This document shows, piece by piece, positions 1-9,547 of a stretch of DNA of 64,000 bases. The notes beneath the pieces are model-generated. The model was not told where the DNA came from, did not search any database, and was given only the letters and a program-made list of their open reading frames with translations. A program made the position numbers and the translations under genes. The first letter of the stretch is position 1, and every line of letters starts with the position of its first letter. The stretch is from positions 620,001 through 684,000 of the forward strand of contig NZ_JBHTCQ010000002.1 of assembly GCF_042665525.1 (NCBI RefSeq), read 5' to 3'. The DNA comes from Allobogoriella alba (GTDB lineage Bacteria > Actinomycetota > Actinomycetes > Actinomycetales > Actinomycetaceae).

Positions 1-113
1 ACGAGGCCCGGGCGGTCGTCGAGGACGCCCCGGACGAGGTGTGCGTCGCGGTGAAGCTCCGGCTGGCGAACGGCCAGACCTCGAACGTGCCGGCGACGAC
101 ATGCGTCCGGTGA
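1..113 (+). CDS. C-terminal end of an unidentified protein (partial)
   Basis: Reading from base 3, an open frame runs off the left edge and stops with TGA at 111-113, giving about 36 residues that end in VPATTCVR. The fragment has a beta-strand-like pattern (VCVAVKLRLANGQTS) that resembles the last strands of a fibronectin type III domain. The next gene starts 43 bases downstream on the same strand behind its own ribosome binding site, so the two may be co-transcribed. Clusters of this kind often contain a Ser/Thr kinase or other FN3-bearing protein here, but nothing in this fragment identifies one. Confidence 0.55.
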   Translation, partial: EARAVVEDAPDEVCVAVKLRLANGQTSNVPATTCVR

Positions 114-156
114 GCGTGGAGAGCCCTGTCAAGAGACCGACGGAGGGGGACTGACG

Positions 157-861
157 ATGGGCATGCAGGTGGAGTTCGCCGGTGACTGGTTCGAGGTGTC
201 CGACACCGAACCGTTCGTCATCGGCAGGGAGGGGCCGCTCGAGATCGACGACAACCCCTACCTGCACCGAAGGTTCCTCGAGATCACCCAGCACGCCGGC
301 CTGTGGTGGCTGGAGAACGTCGGCTCCCGGCTGTCGGCGACGATCGCCGACCCGGACGGCAACACCCAGGCGTGGCTCTCGCCCGGCGCCCGGCTCCCGG
401 TCGTCTACGCACGGACCACGGTGCTGTTCACGGCCGGCCCCACCACCTACGAGCTGCTGCTGGAGAACGACGACCCGACCTTCCTGCCCACCCGGCCGGC
501 CGAGGAGGTGGAGATCGGCGAGACGACCATCGGTCCGGTGACCTTCACCGAGTCCCAGCTGCAGCTCGTCCTCGCCCTCGCCGAGCCCGTGCTCACCGGA
601 CGCGGCTCCACGACGTCGATCCCCACCTCGCAGGAGGCGGCCGCCCGGCTGGGGTGGGCGATCACCCGGTTCAACCGGAAGCTGGACAACGTCTGCGACA
701 AGCTCCACCGCCACGGGGTCCGCGGCCTGCGCGGCGGGCCTGGCAAGCTCGCGGTGAACCGGCGTGCACGGCTCGTCGAGCACGCGGTGGCGTCGCGCTT
801 GGTCACCGCCGACCAGCTTGCGCTGCTGGACCAGGCGGACCCCGCGGACGACGGCGACTGA
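157..861 (+). CDS. FHA-like domain + C-terminal winged-helix protein
   Basis: This 234-residue protein has an N-terminal half resembling a divergent FHA phosphopeptide-binding fold: GRE near residue 24 and ENVGSR near residue 54, but the usual SRRH stretch is only NPYLHRRF. The C-terminal half (about 130-225) is basic and helical (SQEAAARLGW, FNRKLDNVCDKLHRHGVRGL) and looks like a winged helix-turn-helix. A strong ribosome binding site (GGAGGGGG, 142-149) supports the ATG at 157. It immediately precedes the surface-protein cluster and lies 20 bases upstream of a perfect palindrome. By inference it couples Ser/Thr phosphorylation to transcription. The FHA assignment is less certain than the HTH. 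Confidence 0.75.
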   Translation: MGMQVEFAGDWFEVSDTEPFVIGREGPLEIDDNPYLHRRFLEITQHAGLWWLENVGSRLSATIADPDGNTQAWLSPGARLPVVYARTTVLFTAGPTTYELLLENDDPTFLPTRPAEEVEIGETTIGPVTFTESQLQLVLALAEPVLTGRGSTTSIPTSQEAAARLGWAITRFNRKLDNVCDKLHRHGVRGLRGGPGKLAVNRRARLVEHAVASRLVTADQLALLDQADPADDGD

Positions 862-883
862 GGAGCCAGGGGAGGCCCACCCG

Positions 884-901
884 ATGGGGAGCGCTCCCCA
901 T
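884..901. promoter_or_regulatory. Perfect 18-bp palindrome, putative operator of the surface-protein operon
   Basis: ATGGGGAGCGCTCCCCAT is its own reverse complement. It ends 103 bases before the start of the giant FN3/cadherin-like gene. The core TGGGGAG-NN-CTCCCCA recurs at 11863-11878 with only the two central bases changed, upstream of the membrane FHA gene. I infer a shared operator; the regulator is not known to me. The FHA/winged-helix protein encoded just upstream is one candidate. Confidence 0.6.
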
Positions 902-920
902 GGGACGGGCGGAGCGTACC

Positions 921-948
921 TTCTGGGTTCCGGACGCGCTGATATAGC
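921..948 (+). promoter_or_regulatory. Candidate promoter of the surface-protein operon
   Basis: TTCTGG (921-926), a 16-base spacer and TATAGC (943-948) form a weak sigma-70-like pair about 20 bases downstream of the palindrome at 884-901. Transcription would start near 955, giving a leader of about 50 bases that contains the ribosome binding site GGGGGA at 993-998. The match is modest and rests on position as much as sequence. Confidence 0.35.
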
Positions 949-1004
949 ATCTCGAAGGTTCGTAAGACCACACAAGGCCAGACTGCGACCCTGGGGGACA
1001 GCTC

Positions 1005-4000
1005 GTGCGTGGGGGGAAGACCCGCGGCACGTCGGAGGGCACGGCCCGTCCGACCGGGCGTGCCGCCGAGCGCAAGCGCCGCAACCGGCGCCGCCTCGTC
1101 GGCGGTGCGGTCGTCGGCGTCGTCGCCGGCGGCATCATCGCGGCGAGCCTGCTCTACGACGGGATGACGACCGCGGACGTCCAGCTGCACGACGGTGGCG
1201 TCTGGGTGACGAACGGCAGCGAGCTCCTCGTCGGCAGGGTCAACTACCCGGTGCAGCAGCTCGACGGGTCGCTCAGCGGTGGCAGTGACGACCTCGACGT
1301 CCTCCAGGAGGGGTCACGGGTTCTGTCCGTGGACTCGGGCATCGACGTGATGTCCGCGGTGGACCCGGCCACCGTCAGCCAGACCGAGGGCGCCGTGACC
1401 CTGCCGGCCGACCACCAGGTCGGCATGGGCGGGGGCGTGGTGTCCGTGCTCGACGTGGGCTCCGGGAACCTGCGGACCGCCCCGTTCTCCGGCATGGGCA
1501 TCCTCGCCGACGAGGAGTCCGAGCCCCAGGCCCAGCTCGGCGCGAACGCACTGATGGCGGTGGGGCGGGACGGCACGGCTTACGGCGTGTCCACCGCGGA
1601 CTCGACGGTGACCGTCCTGCCGAAGGGGACCGAGCAGCGGCAGGCCGAGGTCGCCGAGGCCCGGGAGGCCGGCGAGGAGGTCGAGCCCGTCGAGCTGGAG
1701 ACAGCGGACCTCGGCCTGGACCCGATTCGGTTCGAGGGCGGCGAGACCCAGACGACGGTGGTCGGGGAGACCCCCGTGGTGCTCACCCGCACCGCCGAGG
1801 ACGAGCTGTACCTGCTGCGGCCGGACGCCGAGCCCGTGGACCTCACGGGCCTCGAACTCGACATCTCCCAGATCCGGCTCCAGCACGTCGGCCCCGAGCG
1901 GGACGAGGTCATGCTCGCGACCGCGGACGCCCTGGTCAGGGTGCCGCTGGACGACGGCGAGCCCACGGTCGTGCGAGCCCCGGCGAGCGGCCGTCCCGCC
2001 GCGCCGCTCGTGGCCGGGGCGTGCGTGCACGCCGCGTGGGCCGGCGAGGACAGCACCTACCTGCAGCAGTGCGGCGACGGCGCGGCCACCGAGGCCGCCA
2101 TCCCCACCACCACGACGGACGCCGAGCTCGAGTTCCGCACCAACCACGGTCTTGTCGTCCTCAACGACACCCTGGCGGGCACCGTCTACATGGTCAACGA
2201 GGCCATGACGATCGTGGAGAACTGGGAGGACGTCACGCCGCCGGATGCCGTCGAGGAGCTCGAGGAGGAGTCCCAGCAGGACATCACGGACGAGATCCCG
2301 CTGAACCGGGACCAGGAGAACCGTGATCCCGTCGCCGAGGACGACACCTTCGGGGTCCGGCCCGGCTCGACGACGATCCTCGAGGTCCTCGCCAACGACT
2401 CCGACCCCGACGGCGACCTGCTCACCATCGAGTCGGTCGACGGCTTCCCGGAGAACGTCGGGGACGTCAGACCGGTGATGGGCGGCCGGGCGCTGCAGGT
2501 CACCGCGCCGGAGGACGCCTCGGGCGCCGGCGGGTCGTTCACGTACACCGTGAACGACGGCCGCGAGGGCACCGACAGCGCGTCGGTCTCGCTCGCCGTC
2601 GTGCCCGAGTCGCAGAACAGTCCACCCGAGCAGCTCCGGCCCATCCGGATGACCATCGCCTCCGGCGCGACCGGCTCGGTCAACGTCCTGCAGCACATGC
2701 GTGACCCCGACGGTGACGAGATGGTCGTCGTGGGCGCCGAAGGCCCGGAGGACGACACCGTCCGGTTCACTCCGGACGGCACCGTCGAGTTCGTCGACTC
2801 CGGTGTCGACTCGGGCGCCAAGCAGGTGGAGGTCACCGTCTCCGACGGGCAGGAGAACACGACCGTCACCCTGAGCGTCGACGTCCGGCAGGAGGGCAAC
2901 ATCCCGCCCACGCCGGTCTTCGACTACGTCAAGGCGACGACCGGGGAGGAGGTCGTCGTCGAGCCCCTGGCCAACGACACCGACCCCGACGGCGAGCCGC
3001 TGCGACTCGCGGACGTTCGCGGCAACGGCGACGGCACGGTCATCCCGGACTACGACGACGGCAGCTTCCGGTTCACCGCCGAGCGTGCCGGCTCGTACTA
3101 CCTCACCTACGTCGTCGTGGACGACTCCGGGAAGGACGCCACCGGCCTCGTCCGGGTGGAGGTGGCCGATCCCGAGAACGGTCCGCCCGTCGCCGTGCAG
3201 GACACCGCGCTGCTGCCCGCCGGCGGGTCGGTGCTGGTGGACGTGCTCACCAACGACGAGGACCCCTCGGGCGAGCTCCTGGCGGTCCAGCAGGTGGACG
3301 TCCCCCCGGAGTCGGGGCTGGTGGTGTCCGTGCTCGAGCACCGGATCCTCAAGATCAGCGCGCAGCAGGTGCCGACGCAGCCGATACGGTTCAGCTACAC
3401 CGTCTCCAACGGTGACGACACGGCCGACGGTCAGGTCGTCGTCATGCCCGTCGAGACCGACTCCGAGTCCCAGCCGCCGGTGGCGGAGGACGACACGGCA
3501 ACGGTCCGGGCCGGCGACTTCGTGACGATTCCTGTCCTGCAGAACGACACGCACCCGGCGGGCCTGGAGTTCGAGCTGGCGGACCGGCTCGCCGAGGCGC
3601 CTCCGGCGGGCCGTGGGCACCTCTTCGCCTCCGGTGAGACGCTCCGCTTCCGGGCACCGAACCAGCCGGGCACGGTCAATGCGGTCTACCGGATCCTCGA
3701 CTCCGCGGGTAACGAGGCCTCCGCCCGGGTGACCATCCATGTCCAGGCGGACAGCGACCGCAACTCCGCTCCCGTCCCCGAACCCATCGACACCCGGGCG
3801 TTCGGCGGTGAACGCATCCGCATCCAGGTGCCGATGTTCGACATCGACCCTGACGGCGACTCGGTGCAGCTGCTCGGCACCGGCGACGCGCCGGAGCTCG
3901 GCCGGGTGGTCGAGGTCGGACCCGGCTACTTCGACTACGAGGCCTTCGGCAACCTCTCGGGCACCGACGAGTTCACCTACATGGTCCGCGACCGGCTCGG

Positions 4001-7000
4001 CCTCGTCGCCGAGGCACCGGTGCGCGTCGGCGTCGTGCCGCCTCCCGAGCTGAACCGGTCACCCGAGGCACAGGACGACGCCATCAGCGTCCGGCCCGGA
4101 CGCGAGGTCACGGTGGACGTCCTGGCCAACGACACGGACCCGGACGGTGACCCGCTCTACCTGCCCACCGGCCAGCTCGGCGAGCCGTTCGACCCGGTGG
4201 ACGGCGTCGACATCTCGGAGGAGGACGGCGTCCTGAAGGTCGTCACGCCCGACGAGCCGACGACCTTCGCGATCGCGTACCACGTGACCGACAACCGTGG
4301 CGGCCGCGACACCGGCGTCGTCGAGGTCACCGTCTCGCCCGACGCGCCGCTGCAGCCACCACTGGCGCGGGACGACCTGGTCGAGGCCGCCGACATCATC
4401 GACCACGACACCGTGACCGTGCCCGTCCTGGACAACGACGAGGATCCCGACGGCACGACCGACGCGCTGCGGGTCAGCGTGCCCGACGCACCCGAGGGCG
4501 TCACCGTCGTGGACAACCAGGTGCAGGCCCCCGTGCGGCCGCACCGGCAGGTCATCAGCTACCAGGTGGAGGACGTCGACGGGAACACCGGGTTCGCATT
4601 CATCGACATCCCCGGGGTGGAGGACACCGGGCCGGTCCTGCGCACCGACGTCGACCCGATCGAGGTCCGCACCGGCGAGACCCGGCAGATCTCGATCGAG
4701 GACTACGTGGTCAGCCCGACCGGCGGTGACGTGCGGCTCACCGACAGCGCGTCGGTCACCGCCACGAACTCCAACGGCGACAGCCCGGTGCTCGACGCCA
4801 CCACCCTGCAGTTCACCTCGGCGGACGGGTACTCCGGTCCTGCGTCGATGACCTTCGAGGTGACGGACGGCGAGTCCGCCGAAGAGGGCCTCAGCTCGGT
4901 CCTGACCTTGCCCATCACCGTGCTCCCGGACGGCAACAACACGCCCCCGACCTTCGCCGGCGGCTCGGTCGAGGTGGCACCGGCCGGGGAACCCGCGGTG
5001 CTCAACCTGCGGAACCTCGTGCAGGACCCCGACACCGCGGACTTCAACCAGCTCGACTACGAGGTGGCCGAGGAGCCGGACGGCATCGACGCGACGATCG
5101 ACGGGCCGTACCTGTCCGTCTCCGCCGACGTCGACACGCCCGCTGGGAGCGTCCTGGAGATCGGTATCACCGTCGCCGATCCCGTGAACGACCCCGTGCC
5201 GGGCACCGTGCGGGCCACCGTCGTGGAGTCGACCCGGCCGCTGCCGGGGGTGCAGGACCGCGACCTGGGCACCGTCGAGCAGGGGGAGCCGGTGACCGTG
5301 CCCGTCCTGGAGGGCGCGTACAACCCGTTCCCGGGCGAAGACCTTCGGGTGGTGCAGGCCGGACCCGAGGCCGGGAACATCGGCACGGACCACTCGGACA
5401 GCCAGGTGACGGTGACCCCGGACCCCGACTTCGTGGGCCGAGGTGTGGTCGTCTACGGCGTGCAGGACGCCACCGGCGACGCGCGGCGTCAGGTCGAGGG
5501 CCGCATCAGCATGAACGTCATCGGCGCACCGGAGCGGCCCGTGCCGCCGCGGGTCGAGGACGTCGGCGACGAGATGGTGGTGCTGTCCTGGACGGCGCCC
5601 GCCAACAACGGTGCCCCGATCACGGGCTACACGGTCGAGGCCTCCGACGGATCCACCACGCAGTGCGCCACCACCACCTGCACCATCAACGGGCTCACCA
5701 ACAACGTCGAGTACCGGTTCTCCGTCACCGCGACCAACTCGGTCGGGGACTCCGAGCCCTCCGGGCAGTCCGCCGTCGCCCGGCCGGACGTCAAGCCCGA
5801 GCGGCCCGCTCCGCCCACCGTCGCGTTCGGCGACCAGGAGATCGACATCGAGTGGAACGAGCCCCACACCGACGGCTCACCGGTCGAGTCCTACGACCTC
5901 ATGATCTCCCCGTCGCGGGGTGGCGGCCAGGTCAACGTCACCGGCACCAGCTACACCTGGACCGGGCTGCAGAACGGCCAGGAGTACCGCGTCCAGGTCC
6001 GTGCGCGGAACCAGGCACCGGACCCGTCCGAGTGGTCCGGCTGGTCGCAGGGCGTGGTCCCGGCCGGCCCACCGGCACGGCCCGCAGCCCCGCAGGTGCA
6101 GCGGGTCGACGACCCGGTGGCCGAGCAGATCACGGGCTCGTGGCGGGCGCCGCACCCGAACGGTGACGCCGTCTCCGAGTACCGCGTCACGATCTTCCGC
6201 AACGGCTCCCAGTTCCGGCAGTTCACGACGTCGGAGACCTCGTTCCAGGAGGACGCGCCGGCCGGCTCGGACTACACGGCGACCGTCGCGGCGCGCAACA
6301 AGGCCGGGTGGTCCGACACCTCGCCGCAGTCGCAGTCCGTACGCTCCTACGCACGGCCGTCCCAGCCCGGCAGGCCGACGGCCACCGCCACGGGCAGGGA
6401 CGGCGAGGTGCAGCTGGAGTTCGCGGGTTCCCAACCCAACGGCGACCCGATCCGTGGCTACCAGGTCTCGGTGAACGGCGGCGGCTGGCAGACGCTCCCG
6501 GACAGCCACCGGGTGGGCGGCCTGAACGACGGCGGGCAGTACACCTTCCGGGTCCGGGCGCTGAACGCCTACGCCTCGCCGGCGTCCGCGGCGTCCAACA
6601 CCGCCGTGCCGTACGGGCCGCTGGGCGAGATCCAGCTCTCCGTGCGTCGTACGGCGGACCGGACGATCACGTACAGCTGGGACCTCCCCGAGCCGAACGG
6701 CCGCCGCCTCACCGGAGGTTCTATCCGCGTCGAGGGCGGGCGAGGCGGCACGGTCGTGCATCGCTGGCCGAACCCCGACACCGGCACGCAGAGAGTCGAG
6801 GCCGACTACAGCCGGACGGTGACGGTCACCGTGACGGTCGAGCGCGAGGACGGTGCGCGGCGGACCGCGCGCGGGAGCGCGAGAACGGTCAACCCGCCGC
6901 CGCCGCCGGACCCGTCGATCCGGTTGGTGCGCGACCGCGACGGCTATCACCGGCCCGGGCACCCGGACGGCACGTGCACCCACTCGTCCTGTGCCTACAT

Positions 7001-7211
7001 CGACTTCGCGTACAGCGATCTGCCGGCCGGGAACTACCGGATCGAGATCCACGCCAGCCAGACGACGGAGGGCAACCCCTGGCGCACGTACAACGCGCAC
7101 CTGAGCGGGAACAACCGCTGGAACAGCACGGCCTATCGAGGCAACCCCGGCGAGACGGTCACCGTGCGGATCTTCGGGCCGGTGAACGAGTCCGACTCCG
7201 TCCGCTGGTAG
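1005..7211 (+). CDS. Giant membrane-anchored surface protein with cadherin-like and FN3 repeats
   Basis: The product has 2068 residues. A short basic cytoplasmic N-terminus is followed by one membrane segment (about 31-50), then a region of about 380 residues with repeated short beta segments, possibly propeller-like. Next come many Ig/cadherin-like modules, each starting near a motif such as VLANDTDPDGDP; the Asp-rich loops suggest calcium binding. About four FN3 domains occupy roughly 1500-1880, and a Cys-containing C-terminal domain ends the protein. The GTG start is preceded by GGGGGA. It is the first gene of a run with MoxR, DUF58 and a transglutaminase-like gene, the arrangement called PFNA in bifidobacteria. 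Likely role: cell-surface scaffold or sensor. The exact ligand is unknown. Confidence 0.88.
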   Translation: MRGGKTRGTSEGTARPTGRAAERKRRNRRRLVGGAVVGVVAGGIIAASLLYDGMTTADVQLHDGGVWVTNGSELLVGRVNYPVQQLDGSLSGGSDDLDVLQEGSRVLSVDSGIDVMSAVDPATVSQTEGAVTLPADHQVGMGGGVVSVLDVGSGNLRTAPFSGMGILADEESEPQAQLGANALMAVGRDGTAYGVSTADSTVTVLPKGTEQRQAEVAEAREAGEEVEPVELETADLGLDPIRFEGGETQTTVVGETPVVLTRTAEDELYLLRPDAEPVDLTGLELDISQIRLQHVGPERDEVMLATADALVRVPLDDGEPTVVRAPASGRPAAPLVAGACVHAAWAGEDSTYLQQCGDGAATEAAIPTTTTDAELEFRTNHGLVVLNDTLAGTVYMVNEAMTIVENWEDVTPPDAVEELEEESQQDITDEIPLNRDQENRDPVAEDDTFGVRPGSTTILEVLANDSDPDGDLLTIESVDGFPENVGDVRPVMGGRALQVTAPEDASGAGGSFTYTVNDGREGTDSASVSLAVVPESQNSPPEQLRPIRMTIASGATGSVNVLQHMRDPDGDEMVVVGAEGPEDDTVRFTPDGTVEFVDSGVDSGAKQVEVTVSDGQENTTVTLSVDVRQEGNIPPTPVFDYVKATTGEEVVVEPLANDTDPDGEPLRLADVRGNGDGTVIPDYDDGSFRFTAERAGSYYLTYVVVDDSGKDATGLVRVEVADPENGPPVAVQDTALLPAGGSVLVDVLTNDEDPSGELLAVQQVDVPPESGLVVSVLEHRILKISAQQVPTQPIRFSYTVSNGDDTADGQVVVMPVETDSESQPPVAEDDTATVRAGDFVTIPVLQNDTHPAGLEFELADRLAEAPPAGRGHLFASGETLRFRAPNQPGTVNAVYRILDSAGNEASARVTIHVQADSDRNSAPVPEPIDTRAFGGERIRIQVPMFDIDPDGDSVQLLGTGDAPELGRVVEVGPGYFDYEAFGNLSGTDEFTYMVRDRLGLVAEAPVRVGVVPPPELNRSPEAQDDAISVRPGREVTVDVLANDTDPDGDPLYLPTGQLGEPFDPVDGVDISEEDGVLKVVTPDEPTTFAIAYHVTDNRGGRDTGVVEVTVSPDAPLQPPLARDDLVEAADIIDHDTVTVPVLDNDEDPDGTTDALRVSVPDAPEGVTVVDNQVQAPVRPHRQVISYQVEDVDGNTGFAFIDIPGVEDTGPVLRTDVDPIEVRTGETRQISIEDYVVSPTGGDVRLTDSASVTATNSNGDSPVLDATTLQFTSADGYSGPASMTFEVTDGESAEEGLSSVLTLPITVLPDGNNTPPTFAGGSVEVAPAGEPAVLNLRNLVQDPDTADFNQLDYEVAEEPDGIDATIDGPYLSVSADVDTPAGSVLEIGITVADPVNDPVPGTVRATVVESTRPLPGVQDRDLGTVEQGEPVTVPVLEGAYNPFPGEDLRVVQAGPEAGNIGTDHSDSQVTVTPDPDFVGRGVVVYGVQDATGDARRQVEGRISMNVIGAPERPVPPRVEDVGDEMVVLSWTAPANNGAPITGYTVEASDGSTTQCATTTCTINGLTNNVEYRFSVTATNSVGDSEPSGQSAVARPDVKPERPAPPTVAFGDQEIDIEWNEPHTDGSPVESYDLMISPSRGGGQVNVTGTSYTWTGLQNGQEYRVQVRARNQAPDPSEWSGWSQGVVPAGPPARPAAPQVQRVDDPVAEQITGSWRAPHPNGDAVSEYRVTIFRNGSQFRQFTTSETSFQEDAPAGSDYTATVAARNKAGWSDTSPQSQSVRSYARPSQPGRPTATATGRDGEVQLEFAGSQPNGDPIRGYQVSVNGGGWQTLPDSHRVGGLNDGGQYTFRVRALNAYASPASAASNTAVPYGPLGEIQLSVRRTADRTITYSWDLPEPNGRRLTGGSIRVEGGRGGTVVHRWPNPDTGTQRVEADYSRTVTVTVTVEREDGARRTARGSARTVNPPPPPDPSIRLVRDRDGYHRPGHPDGTCTHSSCAYIDFAYSDLPAGNYRIEIHASQTTEGNPWRTYNAHLSGNNRWNSTAYRGNPGETVTVRIFGPVNESDSVRW

Positions 7212-7254
7212 TCCACTCCGCCCGACAACCCCTAGGAACGAGGCAGCAGCCCAG

Positions 7255-8250
7255 ATGACGACCGCCGCGACCACCGAGGTCATGACCCAGGACCAGGCCA
7301 CCTGGTTCGCCGACACCTTCAACCGGATCGTCGGCAACGTCTCCCACGCCGTCCTCGGCAAGGAGAACGTCGTCCGGCTGGTGGTCACCACGTTGCTCTC
7401 CGGCGGCCACGTGCTCCTCGAGGACTACCCGGGTACCGGCAAGACCCAGCTCGCCCGGGCGCTGGGCCAGACCCTGCAGGCCACCTCGAGCCGCATCCAG
7501 TTCACCCCCGACCTGCTGCCCTCCGACGTGACCGGCGTGTCGATCTTCGACCCGAAGACGCAGAGCTTCGAGTTCCACGAGGGCCCGATCTTCGCCAACG
7601 TCGTGCTGGCGGACGAGATCAACCGCGCCTCGCCGAAGACCCAGTCGGCGCTCCTGGAGGTCATGGAGGAGGGCCGGGTCACGGTCGACGGCGTGACCCA
7701 CCGCGTGGGACAGCCGTTCGTGGTGCTCGCCACCCAGAACCCGATCGAGCAGGCCGGCACCTACCGCCTCCCCGAGGCGCAGCTGGACCGGTTCCTCATG
7801 AAGACCTCGGTGGGCTACCCCGACCACGGCGCCACCGTGCAGATCCTGCACGGCTCGGCCCAGCGGGACCGCGCCGGGGCCCTGGACCCCGTCATCACCG
7901 GCCAGGCCGTCTCGGACATGGTCGCCCTCGCCGACACCGTGCACGTGGACGCCTCGGTCCTGGAGTACGTCTCGACCATCATCGCCGAGACGCGCCGGGC
8001 GCCCGGCGTGGTCGTCGGCGTCTCGGTCCGTGGTGCGCTGTCGCTGGTGCGCGCGGCGAAGACGTGGGCGGCCGCGCACGGGCGGAACTTCGTGATCCCG
8101 GACGACATCCAGGAGCTCGCGGAGCCCGTCCTCGCGCACCGGTTCGTCCTGGAGGCCGAGGCCGAGTTCGAGGGCGCCTCGGCGGCCGACGCGATCTCCA
8201 CCGTGCTCTCGGACGTGGCGCCCCCGACCGCTCGGGCCACCGGCGCCTGA
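7255..8250 (+). CDS. MoxR-family AAA+ ATPase
   Basis: This 331-residue protein is a full-length MoxR-type AAA+ chaperone-like ATPase. The P-loop EDYPGTGKT lies at about 56-64 and the Walker B segment VVLADEINRA at about 116-125, followed by sensor 1 in VVLATQNPIEQAGTYRLPEAQLDRF. MoxR proteins are generally encoded next to a DUF58 protein and remodel or mature partner proteins at the membrane; both neighbours fit. It lies 43 bases downstream of the surface-protein gene and 10 bases upstream of the DUF58 gene, so it is probably in the same operon. Confidence 0.93.
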   Translation: MTTAATTEVMTQDQATWFADTFNRIVGNVSHAVLGKENVVRLVVTTLLSGGHVLLEDYPGTGKTQLARALGQTLQATSSRIQFTPDLLPSDVTGVSIFDPKTQSFEFHEGPIFANVVLADEINRASPKTQSALLEVMEEGRVTVDGVTHRVGQPFVVLATQNPIEQAGTYRLPEAQLDRFLMKTSVGYPDHGATVQILHGSAQRDRAGALDPVITGQAVSDMVALADTVHVDASVLEYVSTIIAETRRAPGVVVGVSVRGALSLVRAAKTWAAAHGRNFVIPDDIQELAEPVLAHRFVLEAEAEFEGASAADAISTVLSDVAPPTARATGA

Positions 8251-8260
8251 GCCACACCCG

Positions 8261-9547
8261 ATGAGCAGCTCCGTCGGTGAGACGACCGGCCGGACCACCG
8301 GTTCGTCGCGCACCACCCTGACCCAGCGCCTGTCCACCATCCCCGGAGTGCAGGGGGCGCTGGACCGTACCCGCGCACCGCGGGAGGTCGCCCTCCGGGC
8401 GCTGCGCTGGGTCGGGGCGATCGGCTGGGTCGTCCTCGCCGCGGGACTGCTGACCTGGTACCTCGGCAGCCGGTTCGTCTGGCTCGAGCTCCTCGTCGCG
8501 GGCGTGGCGCTCGTGACGGTGTTCGTGACCGCCCTCGTCTTCACCCTCGGCCGCCAGCCGTACGCCGTCGAGCTGCGCCTCTCGGACCGGCGCGTGGTGG
8601 TGGGCGAGCGCGCCATGGCGGGCGTCGTGGTCCGCAACACCTCGCACCACCACGTCCTGCCGGCCCGCATCGAGATGCCGGTCGGGGCCGCCCAGGTCGA
8701 GTTCGCGCTGCCGGGGCTCGCCGGCGGCGCCGAGCACGAGGAGCTGTTCGCGATCCCCACGGCCCGCCGCGCCGTCATCGACGTCGGCCCGGTGCGCTCG
8801 GTCCGTGGCGACCCGCTCGGCCTCGTCCGGCGCGCCATGACGTGGACCGACGTGCACGAGCTGTACGTCCACCCGCGCACCGTCCGCCTGGCCTCGACGG
8901 CGGCGGGCTTCCTGCACGACCTCGAGGGGGAGACCACCAGGGAGATCACGCCGTCGGACCTGGCGTTCCACGCCCTGCGTGAGTACCGCCCCGGGGACGA
9001 CCGGCGACACATCCACTGGCGCTCGACCGCGCGGACCGGGACGCTCATGGTCCGCCAGTTCGAGGAGACGCGCCGCTCGCACATCGTCGTCGGCCTCAGC
9101 AGGAACGGGTCGGACTACTACGACGAGGACGAGCTCGAGGTCGCGATCTCCGCGGCCGGCTCCCTCGGGCTGCAGGCCCTCGAGGAGGAGAAGGACCTCA
9201 CCGTCCTGACCAGCCACGAGTCCCTCCCGGCACTCTCACGGCGTCAGCTCCTGGACGGTCTGACGCGGCTGGAGAGCGGCAGCGGGGCCGTCGGTGTCAT
9301 CTCGATGGCGCACACGATCGCCCGTGAGGTGGAACGCGCGTCGCTCGCCATCCTGGTCTGCGGCTCGACCGTCACCCCGCACGACCTGCGTGCCGCCGGC
9401 GCGGTGCTGCCGGTCGGCGTGCGGGCCCTGGCCGTGCGGGTCGACGGCGACGCCGCGGCCGGTGTGTCCACCGTCGGCGTCGTGACCGTCGTGACGGTGG
9501 CCCGCCTGGAGGAGCTGGCGCGCACCTTGCGGAAGGCCATGCGATGA
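8261..9547 (+). CDS. DUF58 family membrane protein
   Basis: The 428-residue product has two membrane segments close together (about 48-95) and a C-terminal DUF58 domain, with the diagnostic YRPGDDRRHIHWRSTAR motif near residues 240-257. DUF58 proteins have a von Willebrand A-like fold and work with MoxR ATPases; their molecular role is not settled. The ATG lies 10 bases after the MoxR stop. The 3' end overlaps the next start by four bases (ATGA), indicating translational coupling with the transglutaminase-like protein. Confidence 0.9.
   Translation: MSSSVGETTGRTTGSSRTTLTQRLSTIPGVQGALDRTRAPREVALRALRWVGAIGWVVLAAGLLTWYLGSRFVWLELLVAGVALVTVFVTALVFTLGRQPYAVELRLSDRRVVVGERAMAGVVVRNTSHHHVLPARIEMPVGAAQVEFALPGLAGGAEHEELFAIPTARRAVIDVGPVRSVRGDPLGLVRRAMTWTDVHELYVHPRTVRLASTAAGFLHDLEGETTREITPSDLAFHALREYRPGDDRRHIHWRSTARTGTLMVRQFEETRRSHIVVGLSRNGSDYYDEDELEVAISAAGSLGLQALEEEKDLTVLTSHESLPALSRRQLLDGLTRLESGSGAVGVISMAHTIAREVERASLAILVCGSTVTPHDLRAAGAVLPVGVRALAVRVDGDAAAGVSTVGVVTVVTVARLEELARTLRKAMR

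Noticed and set aside
1314..3740. Long open frame (808 codons) on the minus strand opposite the surface-protein gene
   Set aside because: It mirrors the codon pattern of the real gene on the other strand. The translation is low complexity (Arg, Gly, Val, His) with no domain or start signal.
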